Shown in pieces: positions 27,777 through 36,286 of a stretch of 64,000 nt of DNA. Position 1 is the first letter of the stretch, and the number at the start of each line of letters is the position of its first letter. The translations under genes were made by a program, and so were the position numbers. This stretch comes from JACDAN01 sp963834825 (GTDB lineage: Bacteria; Actinomycetota; Thermoleophilia; Gaiellales; Gaiellaceae), in contig CAWICZ010000014.1 in the NCBI GenBank assembly GCA_963834825.1, positions 310,001 to 374,000 of the forward strand, written 5' to 3'. The notes beneath the pieces were generated by a model. The model did not search any database. It saw only the letters and a program-made list of their open reading frames with translations, and was not told the origin of the DNA.

Positions 27777-30700
27777 GTGGCGTCGTCCAGCGTCTTGCGC
27801 ACCGCGCTTCCGCTCGCTGCGGCGGTCGACGGCTACCTGCTCTCCGCGCTCGTGCTCGCGGCCCTCGCCGGCGCGCTCGCCCTGCTCCTCCTCTCACGGC
27901 GCCGCCGTCCTGAACCTGTCTCGGGATCCGACGCTGCTGAGCCCCTGGCTGACCCGGCGCCCGAACAGCCGGAAGATCGGCTGGCGCCAGTCACCTCACT
28001 CTCGCTAGGGCTGTCCCACGTCAGGGATGCTGAGTCGATCGCTCGCGTTCTCGTCGACGAGGTCGTTACCGTGCTCGACACCGAGTTTGCGGCCCTGGCG
28101 ACGATCGACGAGGACGGGACGAAGGCGCGTGGCCTCTATGCGCGGTGGGACGAAGACGAGACCGACTGGTGGCGCTCGATCCAGCTCGACCTCGAGAACG
28201 AGCCCTCGGGCGTCGCGAGCACCGCGTTCGAGGCCGCTCCGTTGATGATCTACGACGTCCAGTCGTCGCCACTCGTGAGTCCCCGGCTCGCCGAGCGTGT
28301 CAGAGGGAAGAGCGCCGTCTTCGTTCCGCTCATCTCCGGCGGGCGGGTGATCGCCGTCCTGGTTGCCGCCACGACCCACGAGCGGCGGTCGTTCCCGGCC
28401 GAGGAGATTGCCGTGGTCGAAGCGCTCGCCGGTGAGGCGGCGCTCGCCCTCGATCGCTCCCGTTCCGCCGGCGAGCTTGCCGAGGCGCTCGGGCGAGAAC
28501 GGCTGATCGCCGCGATCGGCAACAAGGTCCGCTCCGAGCACGACATCGAGGCGGTTCTCCGGGTCGCAGTCGGCGAGACCGCCAGGGCGTTGCACCTCAC
28601 TCGCTGCTTCATCCGCCTCGAGGAGCCGGGCGGCGAGACTCCGATCCGCGCCGAATGGCACACGCCGGACATGGAGCCGATCGGCAGCGCCGCGCCCAAG
28701 CTGCCCGTGACGAATCTCGCGATCAAGGAACGCCGAACGGTTGCCGTGAGCGACGTCGAGCATGCGCCGGAGCTGGCCGATCCGGCGCTCGGCGGCGTGC
28801 CGACGCTGCACGAGGTCGGAACCCGTGCAGTCCTCGCTGTCCCGATCCTGGTCTTCGACAGCATGATCGGAGCACTCGGGCTTCACCGAGCGGAGGCTGG
28901 GCCGTGGTCGGCCGCCGACGTGTCGCTGGCCGAGGCCGTCGGCCGCGAGGTCGGTCTGACGCTGCACACCGCGCAGCTCCTCGAGGAGAACCGCACACGC
29001 CTCGAACGCCAGTCAGCACTCGTCCAGGCGGCGCAGGTGATGACGAGCGAGCTCCGCGTCGAGACCGTGCTCGAGCGTCTGGTCGTCGAAGTGACGACGC
29101 TCCTCGACGCTGACGCGGCCGACTGCTACCTCTACGACGTACGCCGCGGAGTGCTTCGCTGCGCGGCGGTGGACGGACTCCCTTCGGAGCTGGTCGACTT
29201 TGAGTTCCCGGCCGACGAGGGGATGGCCGGCGAAGCGCTGAGGTCGGGCCGCGGCACGATCTCGATCGACTTCGCGGACGCCGAAGTGGCGCACCCGGCC
29301 TACGAGGACTTCGTCGCCGCGATGGTTGCGCCGATGACCTGGTGGGGTGAGGTCCGCGGCGTGATCGGCGTCTGGACACGTGACCCGAACAGGTCGTTCA
29401 GCCCGGAGGACGTCGAGGTCCTGGAAGCCTTCGCCAATCTGGGCTCGGTCGCCCTCCGAAACGTTGCCAGCATCGAGCAGAGCGCTCGTCAAGTGCGGAT
29501 CCAGCGCGGGTTCTTCCGGATCGCCTCCGTGCTCGCGCAGCCGCTCTCGCTGGCCGAGACGATGGACGCCGTCGCGCAGGCGGCCTGTGAGGCGCTCGGC
29601 GGCTCGTTCGCCGCGGTGCTGATGCCGGAGCCACGGGAGCTCCGGCTTGCGGGCGGGCACGACCTCCCCGACGGCCTGGCAGAAGTGCTCGAGCGCGGCC
29701 TTCCGGAGGACACGCCGCTTCTCACCGCGGCGGAGCGCCGACGGGTCCTTGCCGCGCCAACGATCGAGTCGGACGACCGATTCGGGCCGGATTGGCGCGC
29801 GCTGGCCGAGAAATCCGGCGTCGCCTCGCTGCTCGCGGTTCCGGTCGAGTCCCCGAAACGGGACGGTCCCGGGCTCGGCCTCGTGTTCTTCGCCGAGGAG
29901 CAGTCCTTCAGCGACGACGAGATCGAGCTCGCGGACAACCTGGCGGCTGCGGCCCGCGGAGCGCTCGAGCGAGCGGAGCTCTACGAGGCCGAGCGCCAGT
30001 CCCGCGCCGTTGCTCAACAGCTCGCCCGGACGGGAACGGCCCTCGCCAGCGAGCTCGATCCCGATGTGATCCTCGAGGAGATCGTCGGGCGTGCTCGTGA
30101 GCTGGTCGGCGCCGACGCGGCGGCCGTCAGCCTGCTCGAAGGCGATGAGCTCGTCGTCAGCGCCGCGCAAGGCGAAGACGCCGAAGCAGCTCTCGGCTCG
30201 CGCACGTCAGCCGTCGGCGAGCTCGCGGGCGAGATCATCCAATCGCGCCAGGCGCTCGCTCTCGGCGAGGTCGAGGGCGTGTCCGCCGCCTCCGACCCGA
30301 TCCTCGAGGCCGGCCATCACGCTTTCCTGGGCGCTCCGCTGATCGGCTCCGAAGGAACTGTTCACGGCGTCCTCGCCGTCTACGGCCGCGCCCCGCGCAG
30401 CTGGCGTGAAGAGGAGATCGAGGCGGTCAGCGCGCTGGCGGGGAGCGCCTCGGCATTCCTGTCGAACGCCGAGCTGTACCAGCGCGCCGTTCTCGAGCGC
30501 GAGCGAAGCCTGGCGATCCTGGGCAACGTCGCGGACGGAATCGTCGCCGTCGACCGCGAGGGCGACGTGGTCCTCTGGAACGCCGCGGCGGAGGAGATCA
30601 CCGGGGTTCCCGCGTCGGAAGCGCTCGGCCGCCCGCCGACGGACGTTCTCCAGCGCAGCCTCGACCCTGACGAGACGTCGCAAGAGGGACGCGGCCTGAT

Positions 30701-31568
30701 CCAGATCCGGCGGGACAGCGAGGAGATCTGGCTGTCCGTCAGCGAGGCGATCATGCGCGATCCTGCAGGTGCCGTCGCCGGGCGCATCTACGGGTTCCGC
30801 GACGTTTCGTCCGACCGCCTCGTCGAGCAGCTGAAATCAGGGTTCGTCTCGGCCGTCTCCCATGAGCTGCGGGCGCCGCTGACATCGATCTACGGTTTCG
30901 CCGAGACGCTTCTGCGAGAGGATGTGGCCTTCAGTGAGGAGGAGCGGCGCACTTTCCTGAGATACATCGCGACGGAGACCGAGCAGCTGGCCGGGATCGT
31001 CGATGCGCTGCTCAGCGTCGCACGGCTCGAATCCGGCGACTTGCAGCTCCAGCTGGCCAAGACCGACCTGCGCGACGTCGTCACGGATGTGGTCTCGAGC
31101 GCGCAGCGGGAGGTCGTCGACGGCCGGCGCTTCGTGATCGATGTCCCCGAGGAGCCGCTGGACGCAGCTGCGGACCGCGACAAGGTCCGTCAGATCCTCG
31201 CGAACCTCGTCGACAACGCGGTCAAGTTCTCGCCGCACGGCGGCACCGTGACGGTCGCGGCGCGCCGAACCTCAGGCGGCGTCGAGGTTCGGGTGCTCGA
31301 CGAGGGCGCCGGTGTGCCCGCCGGCGAGCACGAGCACATCTTCCGAAAGTTCTACCGGGCCGATGTTCCCGGCGCGCGCGGCAGCGGGACTGGTCTCGGG
31401 CTCTTCATTGCGCGCGGGCTGGCAACTGCGATGGGCGGCCGGCTCTGGATGGACTCGGAGACCGACCGTGGAGCGAGCTTCGTCCTCGAGCTGCCGACCG
31501 CCGCGCCGGCTCCCGACGAGCAGGGCGGTGACGAGGTGAGCATGCAAGCACACGAGGAGCTGGCATGA
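27777..31568 (+). CDS. multi-GAF/PAS sensor histidine kinase
   Basis: About 1263 residues. One membrane helix near the N-terminus (ALVLAALAGALALLLLS), then five consecutive GAF-like domains (roughly 75-230, 235-400, 410-580, 580-735, 740-900). A PAS domain at ~905-1020 contains ILGNVADGIVAVDREGDVV. The kinase core follows: H-box FVSAVSHELRAPLTS with phospho-acceptor His1029, N-box ILANLVDNAVKFSPHGG near 1144, then DEGAGVP and GSGTGLGLFIARGLA. Start is GTG 27777, with TATCAT ~13 bases upstream. Its stop overlaps the response regulator start (ATGA). The number of GAF repeats suggests integration of several small-molecule signals; none is identifiable. Confidence 0.9.
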   Translation: MASSSVLRTALPLAAAVDGYLLSALVLAALAGALALLLLSRRRRPEPVSGSDAAEPLADPAPEQPEDRLAPVTSLSLGLSHVRDAESIARVLVDEVVTVLDTEFAALATIDEDGTKARGLYARWDEDETDWWRSIQLDLENEPSGVASTAFEAAPLMIYDVQSSPLVSPRLAERVRGKSAVFVPLISGGRVIAVLVAATTHERRSFPAEEIAVVEALAGEAALALDRSRSAGELAEALGRERLIAAIGNKVRSEHDIEAVLRVAVGETARALHLTRCFIRLEEPGGETPIRAEWHTPDMEPIGSAAPKLPVTNLAIKERRTVAVSDVEHAPELADPALGGVPTLHEVGTRAVLAVPILVFDSMIGALGLHRAEAGPWSAADVSLAEAVGREVGLTLHTAQLLEENRTRLERQSALVQAAQVMTSELRVETVLERLVVEVTTLLDADAADCYLYDVRRGVLRCAAVDGLPSELVDFEFPADEGMAGEALRSGRGTISIDFADAEVAHPAYEDFVAAMVAPMTWWGEVRGVIGVWTRDPNRSFSPEDVEVLEAFANLGSVALRNVASIEQSARQVRIQRGFFRIASVLAQPLSLAETMDAVAQAACEALGGSFAAVLMPEPRELRLAGGHDLPDGLAEVLERGLPEDTPLLTAAERRRVLAAPTIESDDRFGPDWRALAEKSGVASLLAVPVESPKRDGPGLGLVFFAEEQSFSDDEIELADNLAAAARGALERAELYEAERQSRAVAQQLARTGTALASELDPDVILEEIVGRARELVGADAAAVSLLEGDELVVSAAQGEDAEAALGSRTSAVGELAGEIIQSRQALALGEVEGVSAASDPILEAGHHAFLGAPLIGSEGTVHGVLAVYGRAPRSWREEEIEAVSALAGSASAFLSNAELYQRAVLERERSLAILGNVADGIVAVDREGDVVLWNAAAEEITGVPASEALGRPPTDVLQRSLDPDETSQEGRGLIQIRRDSEEIWLSVSEAIMRDPAGAVAGRIYGFRDVSSDRLVEQLKSGFVSAVSHELRAPLTSIYGFAETLLREDVAFSEEERRTFLRYIATETEQLAGIVDALLSVARLESGDLQLQLAKTDLRDVVTDVVSSAQREVVDGRRFVIDVPEEPLDAAADRDKVRQILANLVDNAVKFSPHGGTVTVAARRTSGGVEVRVLDEGAGVPAGEHEHIFRKFYRADVPGARGSGTGLGLFIARGLATAMGGRLWMDSETDRGASFVLELPTAAPAPDEQGGDEVSMQAHEELA

Positions 31569-31999
31569 CCAAGGTCCTGGTCGTCGACGACGAAGCGCCG
31601 ATCCGCCTGCTCTGTCGCGTCAACCTGGAAGCGGAGGGCATGGAAGTGATCGAGGCAGCCGACGGCCAGACCGGGCTCGACATGGCGCGATCCGAGCACC
31701 CCGACGTCATCCTCCTCGACGTGATGATGCCGGCGATGGACGGCTGGCAGGTCGCCGAGCAGCTCGTCGACGATGCGGAGGCCGGCCAGATCCCGCTCGT
31801 CTTCCTGACCGCGCGGGCCGAGCTGCGTGACCGGGCCCGCGGGCTCGAGCTCGGCGGCGTCGACTACATCACCAAGCCGTTCAACCCGGTCGAGCTCGCG
31901 TCAGTTGTGGAGGGCCTGCTCGACCGGGTGAGGCGCGGCGAGCGCGACGAGCTGCGCCAGGAGAAGATCGCCGAGCTCAGGGACCTTCTGATCGAGTAG
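31565..31999 (+). CDS. single-domain response regulator
   Basis: 144-residue receiver. Acidic pocket Asp8-Asp9, phospho-acceptor Asp52 (VILLDVMMPAMDG), switch Thr82 (FLTARAE) and Lys104 (DYITKPF). After the receiver there is only a short charged helix (RRGERDELRQEKIAELRDLL), so it has no DNA-binding output. It probably shuttles phosphate or regulates by protein contact. Four-base overlap with the GAF kinase makes them cognate. It is convergent with eamA, one base between stop codons. Confidence 0.93.
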   Translation: MTKVLVVDDEAPIRLLCRVNLEAEGMEVIEAADGQTGLDMARSEHPDVILLDVMMPAMDGWQVAEQLVDDAEAGQIPLVFLTARAELRDRARGLELGGVDYITKPFNPVELASVVEGLLDRVRRGERDELRQEKIAELRDLLIE

Positions 32000-32000
32000 C

Positions 32001-32924
32001 TCAGCGCGCTGTCTGAGCGAGGACGATCGCACCGAGCACCACAAGCGCTCCGACCAGCTGCGCGGCCGTCAGCGACTCTCCGAGCCAGGCATAGGCGAAG
32101 ATCGTGGCCCCGACCGGCTCGAACATCGCTGTGATCGCGGCGCGAGACGCGGGAATGTGACGGAGCGACGCGGCCAATAGGGCAAACGGGATGATCGTCC
32201 CGAGGACGACCATCCAGGCCATCAGGAGCCAGACGGGGAGCGAGAGGTCCTCGAGCCGACCGAGCAGCGAGACGCTCTCGTCGACGCGCTCGATTGGAAA
32301 GGACTGGAGCGGCTGGACGAGGGCCCAGAAGATCGCCGCGAGCAGGAAGCCGTAACAGACAAGCGACACCGGGTCGCGCCGCGTGACGGCCCGCTCCGCC
32401 GACAGCACGTAGACCGCGAACGTGATCGCGGAGCCCAGCGCGGCGGCTACCCCCAGCCCGTCGAGCGTCAACCCTTCCCAGAGTTGGACGAGGAGGGCGA
32501 TCCCGGCGACCGACAGTGCGAGGGCGGCCCAGATCCTTCGGCGCACGGGCTCGTGGTAGACGAACCTCGCCCAAAGTGCGACGAGGACCGGCGCCACGTA
32601 CTGGATCAGCAGCGCGACGCCGATGTCGAGCCGGCTGATCGCCTCGAAGTAGAACCACTGGACGAAGGCGAGGCCGAGCACGCCGAATATGAGCAGCATC
32701 GGCAACTCGTCGCGGCGAACACGCAGACTCCGTGGGCGGACGAGCGCGAGGGCGGCGAAGAGCAGAAGGAACGCGCCGGTCGTGCGCACCTCGGTCAAGC
32801 GCTGGGCCGGCACATGGCCCGACTCGATGATCACCTTCGAGATCACGCCGTTGATCGCCCAGAGCGACGCGGCCGCGAGTGCCATCGCGTAGCCGAGCCT
32901 GGGACGCCGCTCTGACTCGGCCAC
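32001..32924 (-). CDS. EamA-family (DMT) transporter
   Basis: 307 residues with ten predicted helices in two EamA repeats (MALAAASLWAINGVISKVII ... and GLGVAAALGSAITFAVYVLS ...). Typical drug/metabolite exporter layout; substrate unknown. The GTG start at 32924 is six bases after TAGGCT on the minus strand, giving a leaderless message. Confidence 0.9.
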   Translation of the reverse strand: MAESERRPRLGYAMALAAASLWAINGVISKVIIESGHVPAQRLTEVRTTGAFLLLFAALALVRPRSLRVRRDELPMLLIFGVLGLAFVQWFYFEAISRLDIGVALLIQYVAPVLVALWARFVYHEPVRRRIWAALALSVAGIALLVQLWEGLTLDGLGVAAALGSAITFAVYVLSAERAVTRRDPVSLVCYGFLLAAIFWALVQPLQSFPIERVDESVSLLGRLEDLSLPVWLLMAWMVVLGTIIPFALLAASLRHIPASRAAITAMFEPVGATIFAYAWLGESLTAAQLVGALVVLGAIVLAQTAR

Positions 32925-32930
32925 GACGCG

Positions 32931-32936
32931 AGCCTA
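32931..32936 (-). promoter_or_regulatory. leaderless -10 element (TAGGCT) of eamA
   Basis: Minus-strand TAGGCT, six bases, GTG. Third occurrence of the identical hexamer and spacing (with glmM and the redoxin). Confidence 0.5.
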
Positions 32937-32964
32937 ACCAGCGTCGCCTCTACACTTCGTTTCC

Positions 32965-33038
32965 CGGGACGTAGCGCAGCCTGGTAGCGCGCCTGCTTTG
33001 GGAGCAGGAGGCCGCGGGTTCGAATCCCGCCGTCCCGA
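32965..33038 (+). tRNA. tRNA-Pro (TGG)
   Basis: Acceptor CGGGACG pairs with CGTCCCG; the anticodon loop CTTTGGGA contains TGG; the T-arm is CGGGTTCGAATCCCG-like. 74 nt, no encoded CCA. TACACT at 32951-32956 is the likely -10. Confidence 0.95.
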
Positions 33039-33066
33039 TCTAGCGCATGGGTCCGCCGAGTCGACG

Positions 33067-33447
33067 CTAGTCGGCGCGGTCCTGCCGCCAGAAGACAAGC
33101 ACGAAGTACGGCAGGCCGCCGCTCCGGGTCGCGCCGACGCGGTACTGCACGGCGAGCGGTTCACCGTTCTTGCGCCGGATGCTCGCACTTCCGTGCTCGA
33201 GGCGTCCGCTCGCCATCTCCTGGAGCCGCGTCGGGACAACCGTCGGGTCGGCAGCGAGGTCGCTTGATCGCTTCTGCAGCAGCTCCTCGCGCTCGTACCC
33301 CGTCAGCTGGCAGGCCATGCGGTTCGCCGCGAGGAGGTTCCCGTTTTCATCGAGCACCAGCGCCCCGAGCGGACCGTGCTCGAGCGCTTCGCCGAGGAGG
33401 GTCTCCTGGACGGCGTCTTGCTCGGCTTGCAAAAGGCCGGTTGGCAT
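33067..33447 (-). CDS. stand-alone PAS-domain protein
   Basis: 126 residues, essentially one PAS fold: EHGPLGALVLDENGNLLAAN, MACQLTGYEREELLQ, RLQEMASGRLEHGSASIRRK and the last strand YFVLVFW. There is no output domain, so it is a sensor that must work through a partner. The ATG at 33447 has a 23-bp palindrome 41-63 bases upstream, nearly identical to the one between ispH and the GAF kinase. Confidence 0.85.
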   Translation of the reverse strand: MPTGLLQAEQDAVQETLLGEALEHGPLGALVLDENGNLLAANRMACQLTGYEREELLQKRSSDLAADPTVVPTRLQEMASGRLEHGSASIRRKNGEPLAVQYRVGATRSGGLPYFVLVFWRQDRAD

Positions 33448-33486
33448 GGAGCGGCTCTGTCAGCTTCGCACCGGCAGGCGGTGAGT

Positions 33487-34266
33487 TCAATAGGCCGAAC
33501 GGCCTATCTTCTCGGCCGCTCGACGCTCCGGTGACTCCTCCTCGGCCAGGAACCGGAAGAAGAAGAACGCGAAGATCGCGAAGAAGACGATCGCCTGCTC
33601 GACGGACATCGTCACGCCGGCGATCTGCTGATCCACGTGCGCGGACAGGCCCCACAGTCGATCTCCCTGCACGTACCAGTCGTAAACGGGATCGGGTACG
33701 AGGGCGAGCAGGAGCCCGATCGGGCTCGCAAGCGCAAAGGCCACGAAGAGGTAGAGCGCGCGAGCGGCGCTCGAGAGTCGATGTGGAACGTCCTGGAACA
33801 CCGGCCACCAGAGGAGGACGCCGGCGGCGAGGTAGCACACATGCTCGAGGTGCAGGAGGACGGCGTTCTCGAGGGCGGCGTCGTATGCGGCCGGAACGTG
33901 CCACGCGAAGTACGTGACGAGCCAGAGCCCGAGCGCGACGGGCGCCCACGTCACCAGCCGCGTGCCGGGCAGGCGGGCGAGCTGCGCGGCGAGGGCCGGC
34001 GGGGTTCCGAGCACGAGGAGAGCCGGCGCCCACTCGGCGAGGACGACGTTCTGGAGCAGATGCGCCGAGAGCAGGTGGTACGAGAGCGCATCGAGCGGTG
34101 TGACCGCGGTCGCAAGCAGCAAGAGGCAGCCCGCAGCAAAGGCGGCGATCCGCCAGCGCTCCGGTGGGTGGCCGCGGACGGCGAAGGCATACGCGAGAGC
34201 CAGCGCGAGGACAGGAAGCGACGCCTCGAGATGAGGCGTCCACGCGTAGGGATCGGGGCGATCGAT
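33487..34266 (-). CDS. cytochrome c oxidase assembly factor CtaG-like, ATC start proposed
   Basis: 259 residues, about seven membrane helices, of the Caa3_CtaG family (LLSAHLLQNVVLAEWAPALLVLG; HLEHVCYLAAGVLLWWPV; SVEQAIVFFAIFAFFFFRFL). Family members start near a DPYAW ... motif; here that segment (DRPDPYAWTPHLEASLPVLAL, first helix included) is in frame. No ATG, GTG or TTG exists between the upstream TAG and the first helix. ATC at 34266-34264 is six bases after TAGCGT, the same spacing as other leaderless starts here. The first conventional codon, TTG 34122, would delete helix 1. Confidence 0.78.
   Translation of the reverse strand: MDRPDPYAWTPHLEASLPVLALALAYAFAVRGHPPERWRIAAFAAGCLLLLATAVTPLDALSYHLLSAHLLQNVVLAEWAPALLVLGTPPALAAQLARLPGTRLVTWAPVALGLWLVTYFAWHVPAAYDAALENAVLLHLEHVCYLAAGVLLWWPVFQDVPHRLSSAARALYLFVAFALASPIGLLLALVPDPVYDWYVQGDRLWGLSAHVDQQIAGVTMSVEQAIVFFAIFAFFFFRFLAEEESPERRAAEKIGRSAY
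33488..33510. repeat. 23-bp palindromic element, copy 2
   Basis: Arms ATAGGCCG and CGGCCTAT around a 2-base centre, with flanks CA and CTT; 21/23 match to 27577-27599. It overlaps the ctaG stop codon and sits upstream of the PAS gene. Confidence 0.65.
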
Positions 34267-34271
34267 CCCGC

Positions 34272-34278
34272 TACGCTA
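34272..34278. promoter_or_regulatory. symmetric -10 element shared by tRNA-Gly and ctaG
   Basis: TACGCT (34272-34277) faces tRNA-Gly, whose mature 5' end is at 34289. The overlapping minus-strand TAGCGT (34278-34273) is six bases before the ATC of ctaG. The heptamer TACGCTA reads TAGCGTA on the other strand. Confidence 0.5.
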
Positions 34279-34288
34279 GACGGCGAGC

Positions 34289-34359
34289 GCGGGCGTAGCT
34301 CAATGGCAGAGCCCTAGCCTTCCAAGCTAGTTATGCGGGTTCGATCCCCGCCGCCCGCT
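34289..34359 (+). tRNA. tRNA-Gly (TCC)
   Basis: Acceptor GCGGGCG pairs with CGCCCGC; anticodon loop CTTCCAA gives TCC; T-loop TTCGATC. 71 nt, no encoded CCA. Confidence 0.95.
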
Positions 34360-34362
34360 TTT

Positions 34363-34824
34363 TCAGCTCTCGCTCAGCTCGACGCGTTCGATTGCGATCG
34401 CCTCGGTGGGCCGGTCGCTCGCGTCGCGGTCGGCCTGCGAGATCCGGTCGACGAGGTCCATGCCGGAGGTCACGCGCCCGAAGACGGTGTGCTTTCCGTC
34501 GAGCCAAGGCGTCGCTTCAGCGGTGACGATGAAGAACTGGCTGCCGTTCGTGTTCGGCCCTGCGTTCGCCATCGCCAGCGCTCCCCGGACGACGCGGTGC
34601 TCGTTGAGCTCGTCCTCGAACTCGTAGCCCGGCCCGCCCGTGCCGGTGCCGGTCGGATCCCCGCCCTGGATCATGAAATCCGGGATCACGCGATGGAAGA
34701 TGACGCCGTCGTAGAAGCTGTCCCGCGAGAGCTTGAGGAAGTTCTCGACCGTCTTCGGAGCGTCGTCGGGGTAGAGCTCGAGCTCGATCGCGCCTTGGCT
34801 CGTGTGCAGGGTGGCCGAGCTCAC
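34363..34824 (-). CDS. peptidyl-prolyl cis-trans isomerase, cyclophilin type
   Basis: 153 residues, cytoplasmic (no signal peptide). Cyclophilin signatures: APKTVENFLKLSR, FYDGVIFHRVIPDFMIQGGD with the catalytic Arg, MANAGPNTNGSQFFI, and TPWLDGKHTVFGRV with the Trp of the substrate groove. The GTG start overlaps the stop of the upstream small gene (GTGA). It is convergent with tRNA-Gly, ending four bases from it. Confidence 0.94.
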   Translation of the reverse strand: MSSATLHTSQGAIELELYPDDAPKTVENFLKLSRDSFYDGVIFHRVIPDFMIQGGDPTGTGTGGPGYEFEDELNEHRVVRGALAMANAGPNTNGSQFFIVTAEATPWLDGKHTVFGRVTSGMDLVDRISQADRDASDRPTEAIAIERVELSES

Positions 34825-35114
34825 GGGATGCTGTCGGCGAGCGGCTCGATCGCCGCTGCCGTGGGCGAGAGCTCGCCGGAGTGGAGTTTGGCCGCCACGT
34901 CGCGGGCCAGCGTACGCGCTTCGCCGACATGCTGTGGCCCGAGCAGGGTGTTCACCGTCGCCTCCACGCGGTCGTCGGCGATCAGTTCCAGCGTCACCGT
35001 AGTCAGATCTCTACGGGGGATGTACGCGTCCGCCGCCACGGAGACCCGAATGACGAGTGAGCGGCCGTCGGGGAGCGTCGTCTCCTCCACCACCGGTTGA
35101 CCGCGAAGGCTCAC
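34821..35114 (-). CDS. conserved-looking small protein upstream of cyclophilin
   Basis: 97 residues, unrecognised. An N-terminal beta-rich half (LPDGRSLVIRVSVAADAYIPRR, TTVTLELIADDRVEATVNTLL) is followed by a helical tail (VGEARTLARDVAAKLHSGEL). The GTG start has TCAAAT six bases upstream. It is translationally coupled to the cyclophilin gene. Confidence 0.7.
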   Translation of the reverse strand: MSLRGQPVVEETTLPDGRSLVIRVSVAADAYIPRRDLTTVTLELIADDRVEATVNTLLGPQHVGEARTLARDVAAKLHSGELSPTAAAIEPLADSIP

Positions 35115-35171
35115 CCCTGCATTTGATCATCCAGCGGCCCGGCCGTCCGATCCTGCCGCGATCCTCACACC

Positions 35172-36251
35172 GTGCCTGAAGAGCGGGTCGTCATCCTTCG
35201 GCCGCGCACGGTCCTGTCCGTGATCGGGATTGTCCTGGCCGTAGCGGCTGTCCTGGCCGTCGTCTGGGTCTCCCGCCAGGTCTTGACCTGGATCGCCGTG
35301 GCGATCTTTCTCACGCTCGCGCTGAACCCGGCAGTCGAGTTCTTCCAGCGCCGCGGGCTGGCGCGCCGAGGCGCGGCAACGGCCGTCACGATCCTCCTGA
35401 CGATCGGCGCCATCGTCGCGTTGGGATGGCTCTTCGTCCCCACGCTCGTCAACGAGGGGCGTGGATTTGCCGAAGCGGTGCCCGGCTATGTCAACGACGT
35501 CTCTGAGGGACGCGGCCCGCTCGGACGTCTGGCCGAGCGCTACGAGCTCGAGCAGAGGGTTCGCGAAGCGATCGAGCGTGAGGGCGGTGCCGGCCGCTTG
35601 CTCGGCATCTCGGGCACGGCTGTCTCCGTCACGAAAGGCGTCCTGACGTTCGTCGTGGCCGTCGTCACGATCGCCTTCATGACCTTCTTCATGCTGCTCG
35701 AGGGGCCGAAGTGGATGGAGCGGTTCTACGCCATCCTTCCGGAGCGGTCGCGGGACACGTGGCGCGGAATCGGCAGCGACATCTATCGGACGGTCGGCGG
35801 CTATGTGACCGGGAACCTGCTGATCAGCGTGGTCGCGGGAGTGGCGACCACGATCGTGCTCTTGATCTTGGGTGTCCCGTACGCCGTCGCTCTCGGTGTG
35901 CTCGTGGCGATCCTCGACCTGATTCCGCTGGCCGGGGCGACTCTCGCGGCGATCATCGTCAGCATCGTCGCCTTCATCCATTCGATCCCGGCCGGAATCA
36001 TCGTCCTGATCTTCTTCATCGTCTACCAGCAGATCGAGAACCACCTCCTCCAGCCCCTCGTCTACAGCCGGACGGTGCAGCTTTCGCCGCTCGTGATCCT
36101 GATCTCGGTGCTGATCGGCGCCAAGCTCGCCGGGATTCTCGGCGCGCTGGCGGCAATCCCCGTCGCCGGCACGATCCAGGTGCTGCTGAACGCGTGGCTG
36201 GCCGAGCGGCGGAAGCAGGACACGGCGCCCGAAGAGGCTGCGCCGACGTAG
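35172..36251 (+). CDS. AI-2E family (PerM/TqsA-like) membrane transporter
   Basis: 359 residues, about eight helices in the AI-2 exporter family arrangement: paired N-terminal helices (LSVIGIVLAVAAVLAVVWVS; WIAVAIFLTLALNPAVEF), a soluble central segment, and the family hallmark DLIPLAGATLAAIIVSIVAF followed by QQIENHLLQPLVYSR. Family members export quorum signals or act as Na+/H+ antiporters; the substrate is unknown. The GTG start has GATCCT six bases upstream. Confidence 0.9.
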   Translation: MPEERVVILRPRTVLSVIGIVLAVAAVLAVVWVSRQVLTWIAVAIFLTLALNPAVEFFQRRGLARRGAATAVTILLTIGAIVALGWLFVPTLVNEGRGFAEAVPGYVNDVSEGRGPLGRLAERYELEQRVREAIEREGGAGRLLGISGTAVSVTKGVLTFVVAVVTIAFMTFFMLLEGPKWMERFYAILPERSRDTWRGIGSDIYRTVGGYVTGNLLISVVAGVATTIVLLILGVPYAVALGVLVAILDLIPLAGATLAAIIVSIVAFIHSIPAGIIVLIFFIVYQQIENHLLQPLVYSRTVQLSPLVILISVLIGAKLAGILGALAAIPVAGTIQVLLNAWLAERRKQDTAPEEAAPT

Positions 36252-36286
36252 CGATCCCGCGTTCGAGCAGGCATGATCGGGCCATC

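Noticed and set aside
35111..36247. Large antisense frame opposite the AI-2E transporter
   Set aside because: Its charged, Asp/Arg-rich composition is the antisense of a membrane protein; the transporter frame is clearly the real one.
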